DNA of 7,285 nucleotides from assembly GCA_016267585.1 (NCBI GenBank), contig JACQUT010000084.1, positions 1-7,285 of the forward strand, read 5' to 3'. Shown piece by piece: positions 1 to 6,241 of the stretch. The notes under the pieces were generated by a model. It was not told the origin of the DNA. It did no database searches and was given only the letters and a program-made list of their open reading frames with translations. Origin of the DNA: Cyanobacteria bacterium NC_groundwater_1444_Ag_S-0.65um_54_12 (GTDB taxonomy: Bacteria; Cyanobacteriota; Sericytochromatia; S15B-MN24; VGJW01). The first letter of the stretch is position 1. Every line of letters starts with the position of its first letter. The translations under genes were made by a program, and so were the position numbers.

Positions 1-486
1 ATTCCCGTTCACATGGTGGAAACCATTAATCGGCTCAAGAAGGTAACACGTAAGCTATCCCAAGATCTGGGTCGAAAAGCTACTGACGAAGAGCTCGCCA
101 AGGAAATGGACGTATCTATCGAGAAGCTGCGGGAAATAGTCAAGGTGGCCCAAGAGCCAATCTCGCTAGAAACCCCCATTGGCAAGGAAGAAGATTCTCG
201 CCTGGGTGATTTCTTGGAAGATCGCGAAGCTGAAGCTCCTGTCAACGCCGTGACGCATGAGCTTTTACGCGAGGATATCAACGATGTACTAGGCACGCTC
301 TCGGCTCGGGAACGCGATGTGTTGAAACTACGATTCGGCCTCGAGGATGGTCGTAGCCGCACTCTCGAGGAAGTGGGCCAGCAATTCGGTGTTACCCGGG
401 AGCGCATCCGGCAAATAGAGGCCAAGGCGCTGCGCAAGTTACGGCATCCGAACCGCAACAAGCGCTTGCGTGAGTATATAGAGTGA
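1..486 (+). CDS. rpoD: RNA polymerase primary sigma factor (RpoD/SigA), C-terminal part, 5' truncated
   Basis: The reading frame is open from base 1 and runs 161 codons to TGA at 484-486, followed in frame by TAG (487-489). It begins inside the conserved [10 protein letters not shown] stretch at the start of sigma region 3. The region 3 helices and the [19 protein letters not shown] segment of region 3.2 follow. It ends with region 4, where the helix-turn-helix [20 protein letters not shown] recognises -35 elements and is followed by [10 protein letters not shown]. These are signatures of group 1 (or close group 2) sigma-70 factors, which direct RNA polymerase to housekeeping promoters. The missing N-terminal part (regions 1-2.4) lies to the left of the window, so ATG at 13 is an internal Met and not a start. 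The sequence looks closer to Cyanobacteria/Chloroflexi/Firmicutes SigA than to the E. coli protein. The gene converges on the act operon. Confidence 0.95.
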   Translation: MPVHMVETINRLKKVTRKLSQDLGRKATDEELAKEMDVSIEKLREIVKVAQEPISLETPIGKEEDSRLGDFLEDREAEAPVNAVTHELLREDINDVLGTLSARERDVLKLRFGLEDGRSRTLEEVGQQFGVTRERIRQIEAKALRKLRHPNRNKRLREYIE

Positions 487-585
487 TAGTGGTGCTGCAG
501 TGGCAATTGATCTCGCCCACAAAGGGGATCCCCTGCGGCGCGTAGCGCCGGGGGAGAGTGGGTGAAGCCAATTGCACGCCGCTAT
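486..585 (+). other. Long imperfect hairpin in the rpoD 3' flank (candidate structured RNA)
   Basis: A nearly continuous inverted repeat fills most of the 136-nt gap between rpoD and actD. From the outside in, the stems are 486-494/577-585 (9 bp), 503-509/569-575 (7 bp, GCAATTG/CAATTGC), 513-520/558-565 (8 bp), 530-533/551-554 (4 bp) and 536-541/545-550 (6 bp), capped by a GTA loop at 542-544. That is about 34 pairs. Internal loops are 495-502 against 576, 510-512 against 566-568, and 521-529 against 555-557. The three wobble pairs (490/581, 493/578, 515/563) are G-U only in a plus-strand transcript and would be A-C mismatches on the other strand, which favours an RNA read in the rpoD direction. 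No run of T follows, so it is not a standard intrinsic terminator. It could be an rpoD 3'-UTR element, a small RNA or a palindromic repeat. It does not match what I remember of 4.5S, 6S or tRNA. Confidence 0.6.
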
Positions 586-622
586 AAGACTAATTGACCT
601 CGGACGTCGCACTGACGACCTG

Positions 623-1135
623 CTAGCCATGTCGGGTCACCTCCTCGGCACCAGCAGACTTTAAAGCAGCTATTGCACCGGTCGCGGCCATGGCATCGCG
701 GCACTGCACGGTCACCGCTAGCCAACCTTCTGCCACCCGGTAATGATAAGGCGATTTGCGCCAATCCGGCAAGCGCATTTCCCGCAAAGTAAAAAAAGCC
801 GTCACCACGACACCAAACAACATCGCCAATTCGTAAGTGATGACGCCAGCTGCCGGTAGCGCGACAATCGGCTTGGCCGCCAGCGGTAACCGGGATAACC
901 AAGCCGAACCGGCTACCAGGGTAAAACCGCAAATGGCTCCGATGATCCAGGCGACGGGTGCAATCTTGGTAAGGTTACTTTGTTGCGGCGGCAAACCGAA
1001 AGCCTCATCCGGATAAGGCACTCCCGAGAGCACATCGATACTGTGCGCCGGAAAGCTCGCTGCCAGCAAGCTTTGCACGCCTTGCGCGGCCCCAGCTACG
1101 TCCGGGAACACTCCCAGTACCACGTTGCTCGTCAT
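623..1135 (-). CDS. actD: ACIII-type complex subunit D, DUF3341 membrane protein
   Basis: This 170-residue protein fits the DUF3341/ActD family: a small soluble N-terminal domain (residues 1-55, beginning MTSNVVLGVFPD), a two-helix membrane hairpin (about 58-80 and 90-117) and a C-terminal domain (about 118-170). In known ACIII, ActD packs against the quinol-binding ActC and carries no cofactor. I see no heme or Fe-S motif here. ATG at 1135 lies 2 nt after the actC stop and is preceded by AGGTGGAG at good spacing, so it is preferred over GTG at 1141-1139 or the much longer upstream extension inside actC. It is the last gene of the operon. No actE or actF follows, because convergent rpoD begins 136 nt on. 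The family call rests on order, length and topology as much as on motifs. Confidence 0.82.
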   Translation of the reverse strand: MTSNVVLGVFPDVAGAAQGVQSLLAASFPAHSIDVLSGVPYPDEAFGLPPQQSNLTKIAPVAWIIGAICGFTLVAGSAWLSRLPLAAKPIVALPAAGVITYELAMLFGVVVTAFFTLREMRLPDWRKSPYHYRVAEGWLAVTVQCRDAMAATGAIAALKSAGAEEVTRHG

Positions 1136-1137
1136 CG

Positions 1138-2508
1138 TCACTCCACCTGCGCTATCGCACTGAACTCGCCTACACCCAGCTTCTTGGTTGTATAAGCTAC
1201 CTTGTCTTCGCGTATTTCCCAGATCCCGATCAAGGGCGCTAACTTGGCGAACAACAGGTAGAACATGCAGAAGCCAGCGAAAGGATACAGGGTCAGTAGC
1301 CACTCTACCCAGGTAGCCTGGTAGATCGACCAGCTGTAAGATGGGCCCTTTTGCACGAGCGATGGTACTACTATCAGGAAACGTTCGATCCACATGGCAA
1401 TGTTTATGAATATCGTCAATGCGAATAACGCCCAGAGATTAGTGCGAAACTTCCGGAAACAAAGCAAGGGAATGGCGACGATGGTGTTACCCAGCATCAT
1501 CGTTAACTGCAACCAGAAGTAGGGCCCGGCGTTCTTTATGTCCATTATGACTTTTTCTTCCGGTAATTTGCCATACCAGGCCGTGATATAGTCAGCAAAC
1601 CACAAGTAGAACCAGACCAAGGCGGCGACGAGCAGCACTTTGGCAAGCTTGTCGAAATGATACGGGGTAATATATTTCTCGAACTTGCAAACCCGGCGGA
1701 TGACCACCAGCAAGGTGATGACGAGCGCTATCCCCGAATAAATGGCGCCGACTACGAAATAAGGGCCAAAGATCGAGGTGTGCCAGCCCGGTGTGAGACT
1801 CACGCCGAAATCCCAGCTCACGATGGTATGCATGCTCACGGCAACTGGCAGCAGCAAGATAGCCAGGATCACGATGCAGCTATTGAGACTGTGCCACTGC
1901 TGGCGGGTGCCACGCCAGCCCAAGGCGAGTATTCCGTATAGCTTGCGACGCAAGCCACGGCAATGATCGCGAACGATAGCGAAATCCGGCACCGCCGGCA
2001 AATAAAGGTATACCAGCGACCCGGTCAGGTAGCTCATTATTGCCGTGAGATCCCACGTCAGGGGCGAAGCATAATTCCACCAAAGCCCGCGCTGATTTGC
2101 ATAGGGAATCATGTAGTAAAAAAACCATGTCCGCCCCAGGTGAATTAGCGGGAACTGTGCCGCCATCAGCAAAGCAAATACCGTCATGGCTTCAGCGGCA
2201 CGCGTGATCGGGCGGCGCCAGGTAGCACCAGCCAAGCGCAGCATGGCCGAAAATAGCGTACCAGAGTTGGAAAGGCCGACCCAGAAGACATAGTTGGCGA
2301 TCAGCACGCCCCACATCACTGGCCGATGAATCCCTGTCACCCACATGCCAGTGGACATCATGTAGCACCACGCAGCCAGGCCCAGCAAGAAGCCGAGCGC
2401 TGCCAGCGTCAACATCACCCACCAGCGCCAGCTGATGGTAAATAGCGGCATGAGGACGTCTCGATTGATCTGCTCGTCGGCGGGAAGCTCGGGGGGATGA
2501 AGCTTCAT
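1138..2508 (-). CDS. actC: ACIII-type complex subunit C, NrfD/PsrC-like quinol-binding integral membrane protein
   Basis: The 456-residue protein has about ten hydrophobic helices (roughly residues 30-50, 64-92, 108-126, 152-171, 208-226, 243-270, 288-305, 330-352, 358-380 and 400-422). This is the architecture of the NrfD/PsrC superfamily in its long ActC form. In ACIII this subunit oxidises menaquinol or ubiquinol near the periplasmic face and may conduct protons. Typical ActC stretches are visible: GIHRPVMWG (59-67), the RAAEAMTVFA helix start (103-112), FPLIHLGR (119-126) and SPLTWDLTAI (148-157). H123, R126, D153 and D175 are candidates for quinol- or proton-handling residues by analogy. 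The ATG overlaps the actB2 stop as ATGA (2508-2505), and GGTGG lies 6 nt upstream, so translation is probably coupled. One oddity is SNSGT at 80-84, where I recall a His-Ala-Gly-Thr pattern in relatives. Confidence 0.92.
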   Translation of the reverse strand: MKLHPPELPADEQINRDVLMPLFTISWRWWVMLTLAALGFLLGLAAWCYMMSTGMWVTGIHRPVMWGVLIANYVFWVGLSNSGTLFSAMLRLAGATWRRPITRAAEAMTVFALLMAAQFPLIHLGRTWFFYYMIPYANQRGLWWNYASPLTWDLTAIMSYLTGSLVYLYLPAVPDFAIVRDHCRGLRRKLYGILALGWRGTRQQWHSLNSCIVILAILLLPVAVSMHTIVSWDFGVSLTPGWHTSIFGPYFVVGAIYSGIALVITLLVVIRRVCKFEKYITPYHFDKLAKVLLVAALVWFYLWFADYITAWYGKLPEEKVIMDIKNAGPYFWLQLTMMLGNTIVAIPLLCFRKFRTNLWALFALTIFINIAMWIERFLIVVPSLVQKGPSYSWSIYQATWVEWLLTLYPFAGFCMFYLLFAKLAPLIGIWEIREDKVAYTTKKLGVGEFSAIAQVE

Positions 2509-3233
2509 GCTTGACCACCCTTCAGGTAGTAGACGACGGGATTCGTGCCGAGCGATTCGAGCAAGCGAAAACGCCGCGCGCTTTCCGCCAGGCGACTCAC
2601 TTCGCTTTGCGAATCTGTCAGATCACCGAATACCAGCGCGCGCGCCGAACAGGATTGAGCGCAAGCGGTGGTGAATTCGCCGTCCGCCAGCTTGCGACCA
2701 GCCAGGCGAGCATCATCTTCGGCCCGGCGAATACGTTGCACGCAAAATGAGCATTTTTCCATCACGCCCCGCGAGCGAACGGTCACATCGGGATTTAACT
2801 GGTTGGGCAAAGGATCCGCGAAATTCAAAGCTGGCTCGAACCAGTTAAAGAACCGCACATTGTAGGGATCGTTATTCTGACAAAAGCGGGTACCGATGCA
2901 GCGCACGTACACCATGGAGTTGAGCCCTTCCGGCGTATGGTAGGTAGCGTAAACGGGACAAACTGGCTCACAGGGCGCTGCTTCACAGTGCTGGCACATG
3001 ATCGGCACAAAATGCGCCTTGGTATCAGGAAAATCACCTTCCCAGTAGCGTTCGATACGTATCCAATCGAAAGAACGACCCTCGTCGGTATCGGTGGGAC
3101 CAGCGATCGCCAGATTGTTCTCGGCATGGCAAGCCACTACACATGCCGAACAACCCGTGCAACGATCGAGATCGACGACCATTCCCCAGCGATGTTGCCC
3201 CTTGGGGGATTTATCGCTTACCCAATCGGCCAT
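2505..3233 (-). CDS. actB2: ACIII-type complex iron-sulfur subunit (split ActB, C-terminal half; four-cluster ferredoxin-like)
   Basis: This 242-residue protein is of the DmsB/NrfC/PsrB type and would pass electrons from the quinol site in ActC to the cytochrome. Four cysteine groups are visible: I, C25-C28-C31-C35; II, C80-C83-C88-C92; III, C112, T115, C118, D122; IV, C161-C164-C191-C195. Group III normally reads C-x2-C-x2-C-x3-C. Thr at the second position is, as I recall, usual in ACIII and explains its [3Fe-4S] cluster. Asp at the fourth position (codon GAT, motif CQNNDPY) is unexpected. There is no signal peptide, so export would be with the Tat-targeted ActB1. The start ATG at 3233 overlaps the actB1 end by 16 nt and has AGGAG 8 nt upstream. 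The open frame extends to 3365, but that part lies inside actB1 and lacks ferredoxin character. In many ACIII operons this domain is fused to ActB1; here it is separate. Confidence 0.92.
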   Translation of the reverse strand: MADWVSDKSPKGQHRWGMVVDLDRCTGCSACVVACHAENNLAIAGPTDTDEGRSFDWIRIERYWEGDFPDTKAHFVPIMCQHCEAAPCEPVCPVYATYHTPEGLNSMVYVRCIGTRFCQNNDPYNVRFFNWFEPALNFADPLPNQLNPDVTVRSRGVMEKCSFCVQRIRRAEDDARLAGRKLADGEFTTACAQSCSARALVFGDLTDSQSEVSRLAESARRFRLLESLGTNPVVYYLKGGQA

Positions 3234-5440
3234 ACTTTGAACTCCTGCTTGATGCGGTGCGGTAATATCGGTGATTCTTGCGGCGGAATTTGCTTGGATA
3301 CCATGGTGAGCTTGGCTTTGCGACCGGTCGGCGTGATACTGACCCGAGTCGCACCCCAGGCCCATCCGCCAGATCGCTCTTCTATTACCGGAGCCAGCAA
3401 TGTTCTGACATCCGCTCCACGGCCGGGATCAGCCTTTTGGGTAGCAGGCCAGACATAATCGGTATTGACCGAATCATAGCGCGTGCCTTGCTTACGGCTA
3501 TAGGCTAGCGGAACGCCGACTACATTCTCTGGCAGACCCGGATAGAGTACGACGCCCAGCATTAGACTTCCGTGATCGGATTCGACGCGCACCTCATCGT
3601 AGAGTGTTACTCCGAGCTTGTCAGCCAGCTGGGGGCTGATCTCGATCCAGCCACCCCAAGCTGCCGCAGACATCGGGTCAGCTAGCTCCTGCAACCATGG
3701 CAGGTGCGCCGCCAGTCCCTGACGATATTTGAGCGATCGCAACGGCAAGAGGTGAAAAGGCCGGTTGGCAGGATCTCCGGAAAAGATCGCTGGCCCGGGA
3801 GCCGTCAGGGAAACTGCCGGTGTCTCGGAAACAGCCAAAGTTGACGGCTGCTGCCTACCAGGCAATTTACCGGGTGTCCGGTGGAAGATGCCGCCAGTCC
3901 GCAATACTTGCTTCCACGAGCTCTGATGCCCCGGTACCTGCTTATCAGGCGCCAGAGTGGACCACTGCTGCTTGAAATAAGCAGCGGCATTGGCATAGCC
4001 CAGGTCGTGACCGGCCCCCCGCGCTGCCTCCAAGATCACGTCTTCTGCGGCGCGGCTGGCGAAAAAAGGAAGGATTGCCGGCTGCATCAAAGTTGCCACG
4101 CTAGCACCGGTACCGATGAGCGGGGTACTGTCGCCCCACCGTTCCAGGAAGGTACTGTCCGGCAATATGACATCTGCCGAGGCCGCGCCATCGTCTGGCA
4201 GCGTGGCGAAGGAAGCGATAAAAGGCACCCGTGCCAGGGCTTCCTCCAGCTTTGCCGCGGCGGGGAACGCCATGAAAGGATCACTTCCGACCAGCAGCAA
4301 GGCTTTCACTTTGCCGGCATGCATCCGCTCTAGCAACGCGACCAGCTCGCGATAGCTGGCTGGCGGTGGCGGTACCATGTCAGTTAGCGGCGGTGCTGCT
4401 GCTGGCAAGACTCCACCCGGCCGGCCCAGTACACCTGCTACCACATTGAGGCTATTTACCGCTATCAAAGTAGCTACTGCATTGGTATATCCCAGAACCT
4501 CGCCACCACCTAACGCGATAGCGGGGCGGATCTGCTTGAACTTTTCGACCAATGCCCTGATCCGCTCTTCGGGAGCACCGGTAAGTGCCGCAGCTAGCGC
4601 AGTGGAAATCCCGCCCGTCACTGTCGGGCCAAGTAAGGCTTGGGCGATCGCCCCATGCGTGCCGGGTTTTACCGGAATCCACAAATCAGCAATGGCGGCA
4701 GCTTCACCAAAACGGGTACTGATGACAGCCAATTGACCACGTATGGTCTCGCGCCCTCTGCGAAACAACCCGTAGCCCCAGCTATAGTGGGTAGGCGCCA
4801 TTCCGGTAGTAAAGGGATCATCGCCAAAAACCATTAGCAACTGGGTATTTGGCAAATCATAAGTAGGAATTTCGGGTCGGCCAAAAACGACTACGTTGGC
4901 GGCACGAACTGCCTCAAGGCCAAAATGATCCACTAGCAGCGGTGCTGGCGCAGCAAATGCCTGAGCCAGCTTGGCCAGTAGACCGTAGCGATGCCCTCGC
5001 ACCTGACTACCCACCAGAATCGCCAGAGCACCCTGAGCTTGCTGCAAACCGTCTGCCAGCTTGTTGATGGCTTGTTCCCAGCTCGTTTCCTCGCTCACGG
5101 CACCGCGATTGGCCCGCCAGCGGGGGCCGCGGAAACGATCTGGATGGTATTGGTGTTGCACCCCACCCTGGCCAAGCGGACAGAGGCCACCATGATTGAC
5201 CGGATGATCAGGTAGGCCCTCCAGCTTGATGGCCCGTCCTTCAACCACCCGAACCATCACACCACAGCCAGCAGGGCAAAGATCGCAAGCGCTAGCAAAA
5301 TAGGTAGGCTCACCGGGCACCAAGTGGGCCGGGCGTTCAACATAACTCTTGAGCCGTGAGTGACGGCTTTCGCAGGCTCCTAGCAAAAAACCACTACCAG
5401 CCAGGCCAGAGATCTTGAGAAATTCACGTCGATTCATCAT
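3218..5440 (-). CDS. actB1: ACIII-type complex molybdopterin-oxidoreductase-like subunit (split ActB, N-terminal half), Tat-exported
   Basis: The 740-residue protein starts with a Tat signal (NRREFLK at residues 3-9) and a lipobox-like LLGAC ending at C23, suggesting export in folded form and possible lipid anchoring. C52-x2-C55-x3-C59-x27-C87 follows, the canonical Fe-S motif of the Mo-bisPGD (DMSO reductase) family. The central domains include the VKPGTHGAIAQALL type segment. A C-terminal MopB_CT-like beta domain (about 610-735) has SPQLADKLGV and the VGVPLAYSR region. I see no Cys/Ser/Asp in an obvious Mo-ligand context between about 150 and 200, so loss of catalysis, as in known ActB, is likely but unproven. 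AAGGG lies 5 nt before ATG 5440; ATG 5437 is an equal alternative. The open frame reaches 5641, but that part overlaps actA and is not protein-like. A true polysulfide/thiosulfate-reductase-like enzyme is the main alternative. Confidence 0.88.
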   Translation of the reverse strand: MMNRREFLKISGLAGSGFLLGACESRHSRLKSYVERPAHLVPGEPTYFASACDLCPAGCGVMVRVVEGRAIKLEGLPDHPVNHGGLCPLGQGGVQHQYHPDRFRGPRWRANRGAVSEETSWEQAINKLADGLQQAQGALAILVGSQVRGHRYGLLAKLAQAFAAPAPLLVDHFGLEAVRAANVVVFGRPEIPTYDLPNTQLLMVFGDDPFTTGMAPTHYSWGYGLFRRGRETIRGQLAVISTRFGEAAAIADLWIPVKPGTHGAIAQALLGPTVTGGISTALAAALTGAPEERIRALVEKFKQIRPAIALGGGEVLGYTNAVATLIAVNSLNVVAGVLGRPGGVLPAAAPPLTDMVPPPPASYRELVALLERMHAGKVKALLLVGSDPFMAFPAAAKLEEALARVPFIASFATLPDDGAASADVILPDSTFLERWGDSTPLIGTGASVATLMQPAILPFFASRAAEDVILEAARGAGHDLGYANAAAYFKQQWSTLAPDKQVPGHQSSWKQVLRTGGIFHRTPGKLPGRQQPSTLAVSETPAVSLTAPGPAIFSGDPANRPFHLLPLRSLKYRQGLAAHLPWLQELADPMSAAAWGGWIEISPQLADKLGVTLYDEVRVESDHGSLMLGVVLYPGLPENVVGVPLAYSRKQGTRYDSVNTDYVWPATQKADPGRGADVRTLLAPVIEERSGGWAWGATRVSITPTGRKAKLTMVSKQIPPQESPILPHRIKQEFKVWPIG

Positions 5441-5470
5441 TGGAACCCTTAAAAATTTATCCCGGTGTCC

Positions 5471-5495
5471 TTTTCCCGGCCAGCCGCCGGGAAAA
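5471..5495 (-). other. Perfect 10-bp stem-loop between actA and actB1
   Basis: TTTTCCCGGC (5471-5480) and GCCGGGAAAA (5486-5495) form a perfect 10-bp stem with a 5-nt loop, in the 65-nt spacer between the actA stop and the actB1 start. No U-tract follows the stem in the direction of transcription beyond the bases used in pairing, so it is a poor intrinsic terminator. It could stabilise the 3' end of a processed actA message, partly attenuate transcription or shape translation of actB1. It is the only sizeable gap inside the operon, which fits a role in setting subunit ratio. Confidence 0.6.
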
Positions 5496-5505
5496 TCGCG
5501 ATTCC

Positions 5506-6123
5506 TTAATAATGGCAAGCATAACAATCCGTCGCTGCTTTTTGCTGGCGATGGCATGACAAACACGTGCCCATGCGGATGAGATCCACTGTCTGTCGTA
5601 CCTGTTCCATTTGTTTCATTGCGCCATGGCAAAAGACGCAAGTAGTATCAGAATCGCTATCATTGGCCAGCGCCTTTACATGAACATGGTGCGAGAATCG
5701 TACATGATCAGGTAAGTCATATACGCGCAACCACGGGAATGGTTGCTCCGGATCTTTGAGCTGAGCGGCACCGGGCGGACCAGTCATGAACTTGGCGATT
5801 TCTGCTAGTTTTACTTTGGCTGGCAGAGAAGTGTCCTGGAGTTTTGCCGTATCGAGCGGACGATGGCACCCCACACATGTTTCAGAAGGCGGAATACCAG
5901 CCGCGGCTGCTTTGGCCACGAATTGATGACAGTATTGGCAAGAGATGTTGCGCTCGCCAGCATGAACTTTATGTGAGAATAACACCGGCTGAGTCGGTGG
6001 AACGGCATTCGCAGGGCCCAGGCTCCAGCCAGTTTCAGACCCGTGTTCGGCATACATGACATACCCCAGGGCAACTAGCATCAGTGCTACAATAATTCCT
6101 GCTACGGCAACGAGACGATTCAT
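5506..6123 (-). CDS. actA: ACIII-type complex subunit A, membrane-anchored pentaheme cytochrome c
   Basis: The 205-residue protein has an N-terminal hydrophobic segment (residues 4-25) serving as signal anchor and a periplasmic domain with five CxxCH heme-attachment motifs: C62-H66, C83-H87, C162-H166, C187-H191 and C200-H204. FSHKVH (49-54) and FSHHVH (143-148) supply histidines suited to be sixth ligands, the pattern of class III/c7-type cytochromes. Five hemes and about 200 residues match ActA, which takes electrons from the Fe-S subunit and passes them to a soluble carrier or oxidase. ATG at 6123 is preceded by GGGG 5 nt upstream. An earlier ATG at 6137 is out of frame and stops after three codons. 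It is the first gene of the operon, with a 65-nt spacer before actB1. An NrfH/cytochrome c7-like protein of another complex is less likely given the neighbours. Confidence 0.93.
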   Translation of the reverse strand: MNRLVAVAGIIVALMLVALGYVMYAEHGSETGWSLGPANAVPPTQPVLFSHKVHAGERNISCQYCHQFVAKAAAAGIPPSETCVGCHRPLDTAKLQDTSLPAKVKLAEIAKFMTGPPGAAQLKDPEQPFPWLRVYDLPDHVRFSHHVHVKALANDSDSDTTCVFCHGAMKQMEQVRQTVDLIRMGTCLSCHRQQKAATDCYACHY

Positions 6124-6158
6124 TAGATCCCCATTGGCATGAAGAGTTCGATTGAGCT

Positions 6159-6169
6159 ACTATACTTTA
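6159..6169 (-). promoter_or_regulatory. Candidate -10 region of the act operon promoter
   Basis: On the minus strand, TATAGT (6164-6159) resembles the sigma-70 -10 box and would put the transcript start about 30 nt before the actA ATG. The overlapping TAAAGT (6169-6164) lies 18 nt after TTGCTA (6193-6188), a partial -35 match. Neither pair is a strong consensus, and the choice between them is open. The AT-rich setting and the gap from the SDR gene support a promoter here. Confidence 0.4.
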
Positions 6170-6170
6170 C

Positions 6171-6188
6171 AGTAACTAGTTAGTTACT
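6171..6188. promoter_or_regulatory. 18-bp palindrome, candidate operator in front of actA
   Basis: AGTAACTA-GT-TAGTTACT is a perfect inverted repeat of two 8-bp half-sites with a 2-bp centre. It lies directly upstream of (or between the elements of) the possible actA promoter, where a dimeric regulator would bind. I do not recognise the regulator. It is not an obvious FNR/CRP site (TTGAT-N4-ATCAA type). Confidence 0.5.
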
Positions 6189-6194
6189 AGCAAA

Positions 6195-6220
6195 TAGCAT
6201 TTTTAATTGGTAAAAAGCTA
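6195..6220 (-). terminator. AT-rich stem-loop downstream of the SDR gene, possible weak terminator
   Basis: TAGC-A-TTTTTA (6195-6205) pairs with TAAAAAGCTA (6211-6220) as a 10-bp stem with one bulged base and a 5-nt loop, 22 nt past the SDR stop in the direction of transcription. Only two G-C pairs are present and no clean U-tract follows, so termination strength is doubtful. It may only reflect the AT-rich composition of this spacer. Confidence 0.3.
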
Positions 6221-6241
6221 TATATTATTGCTAAACACGGT

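Noticed and set aside
9..506. 165-codon minus-strand open frame
   Set aside because: Antisense to the sigma factor; rich in Ser/Arg as expected from a shadow frame.
486..585. Intrinsic terminator, tRNA, 4.5S or 6S RNA
   Set aside because: No U-tract on either side. No cloverleaf or GTTCGA arm. No GGAAGGAAGCA-like SRP loop. Too short and lacking the open central bubble of 6S.
1136..1393. N-terminal extension of actD to ATG 1393
   Set aside because: Would overlap actC by over 250 nt. The local ATG at 1135 has a good ribosome binding site and starts the typical family sequence.
2937..3458. 173-codon plus-strand open frame
   Set aside because: Antisense to actB2 and the end of actB1, both with clear cysteine or domain motifs. 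No ribosome binding site and no protein-like pattern.
3218..5440. Active polysulfide, tetrathionate or formate enzyme
   Set aside because: Pentaheme ActA and DUF3341 ActD neighbours and a long ActC fit ACIII better, and no Mo-ligand residue is evident. Kept only as an alternative.
5441..5641. N-terminal extension of actB1 to ATG 5641
   Set aside because: Overlaps actA and would bury the Tat signal in the interior. ATG 5440 has a Shine-Dalgarno sequence directly before the twin-arginine motif.
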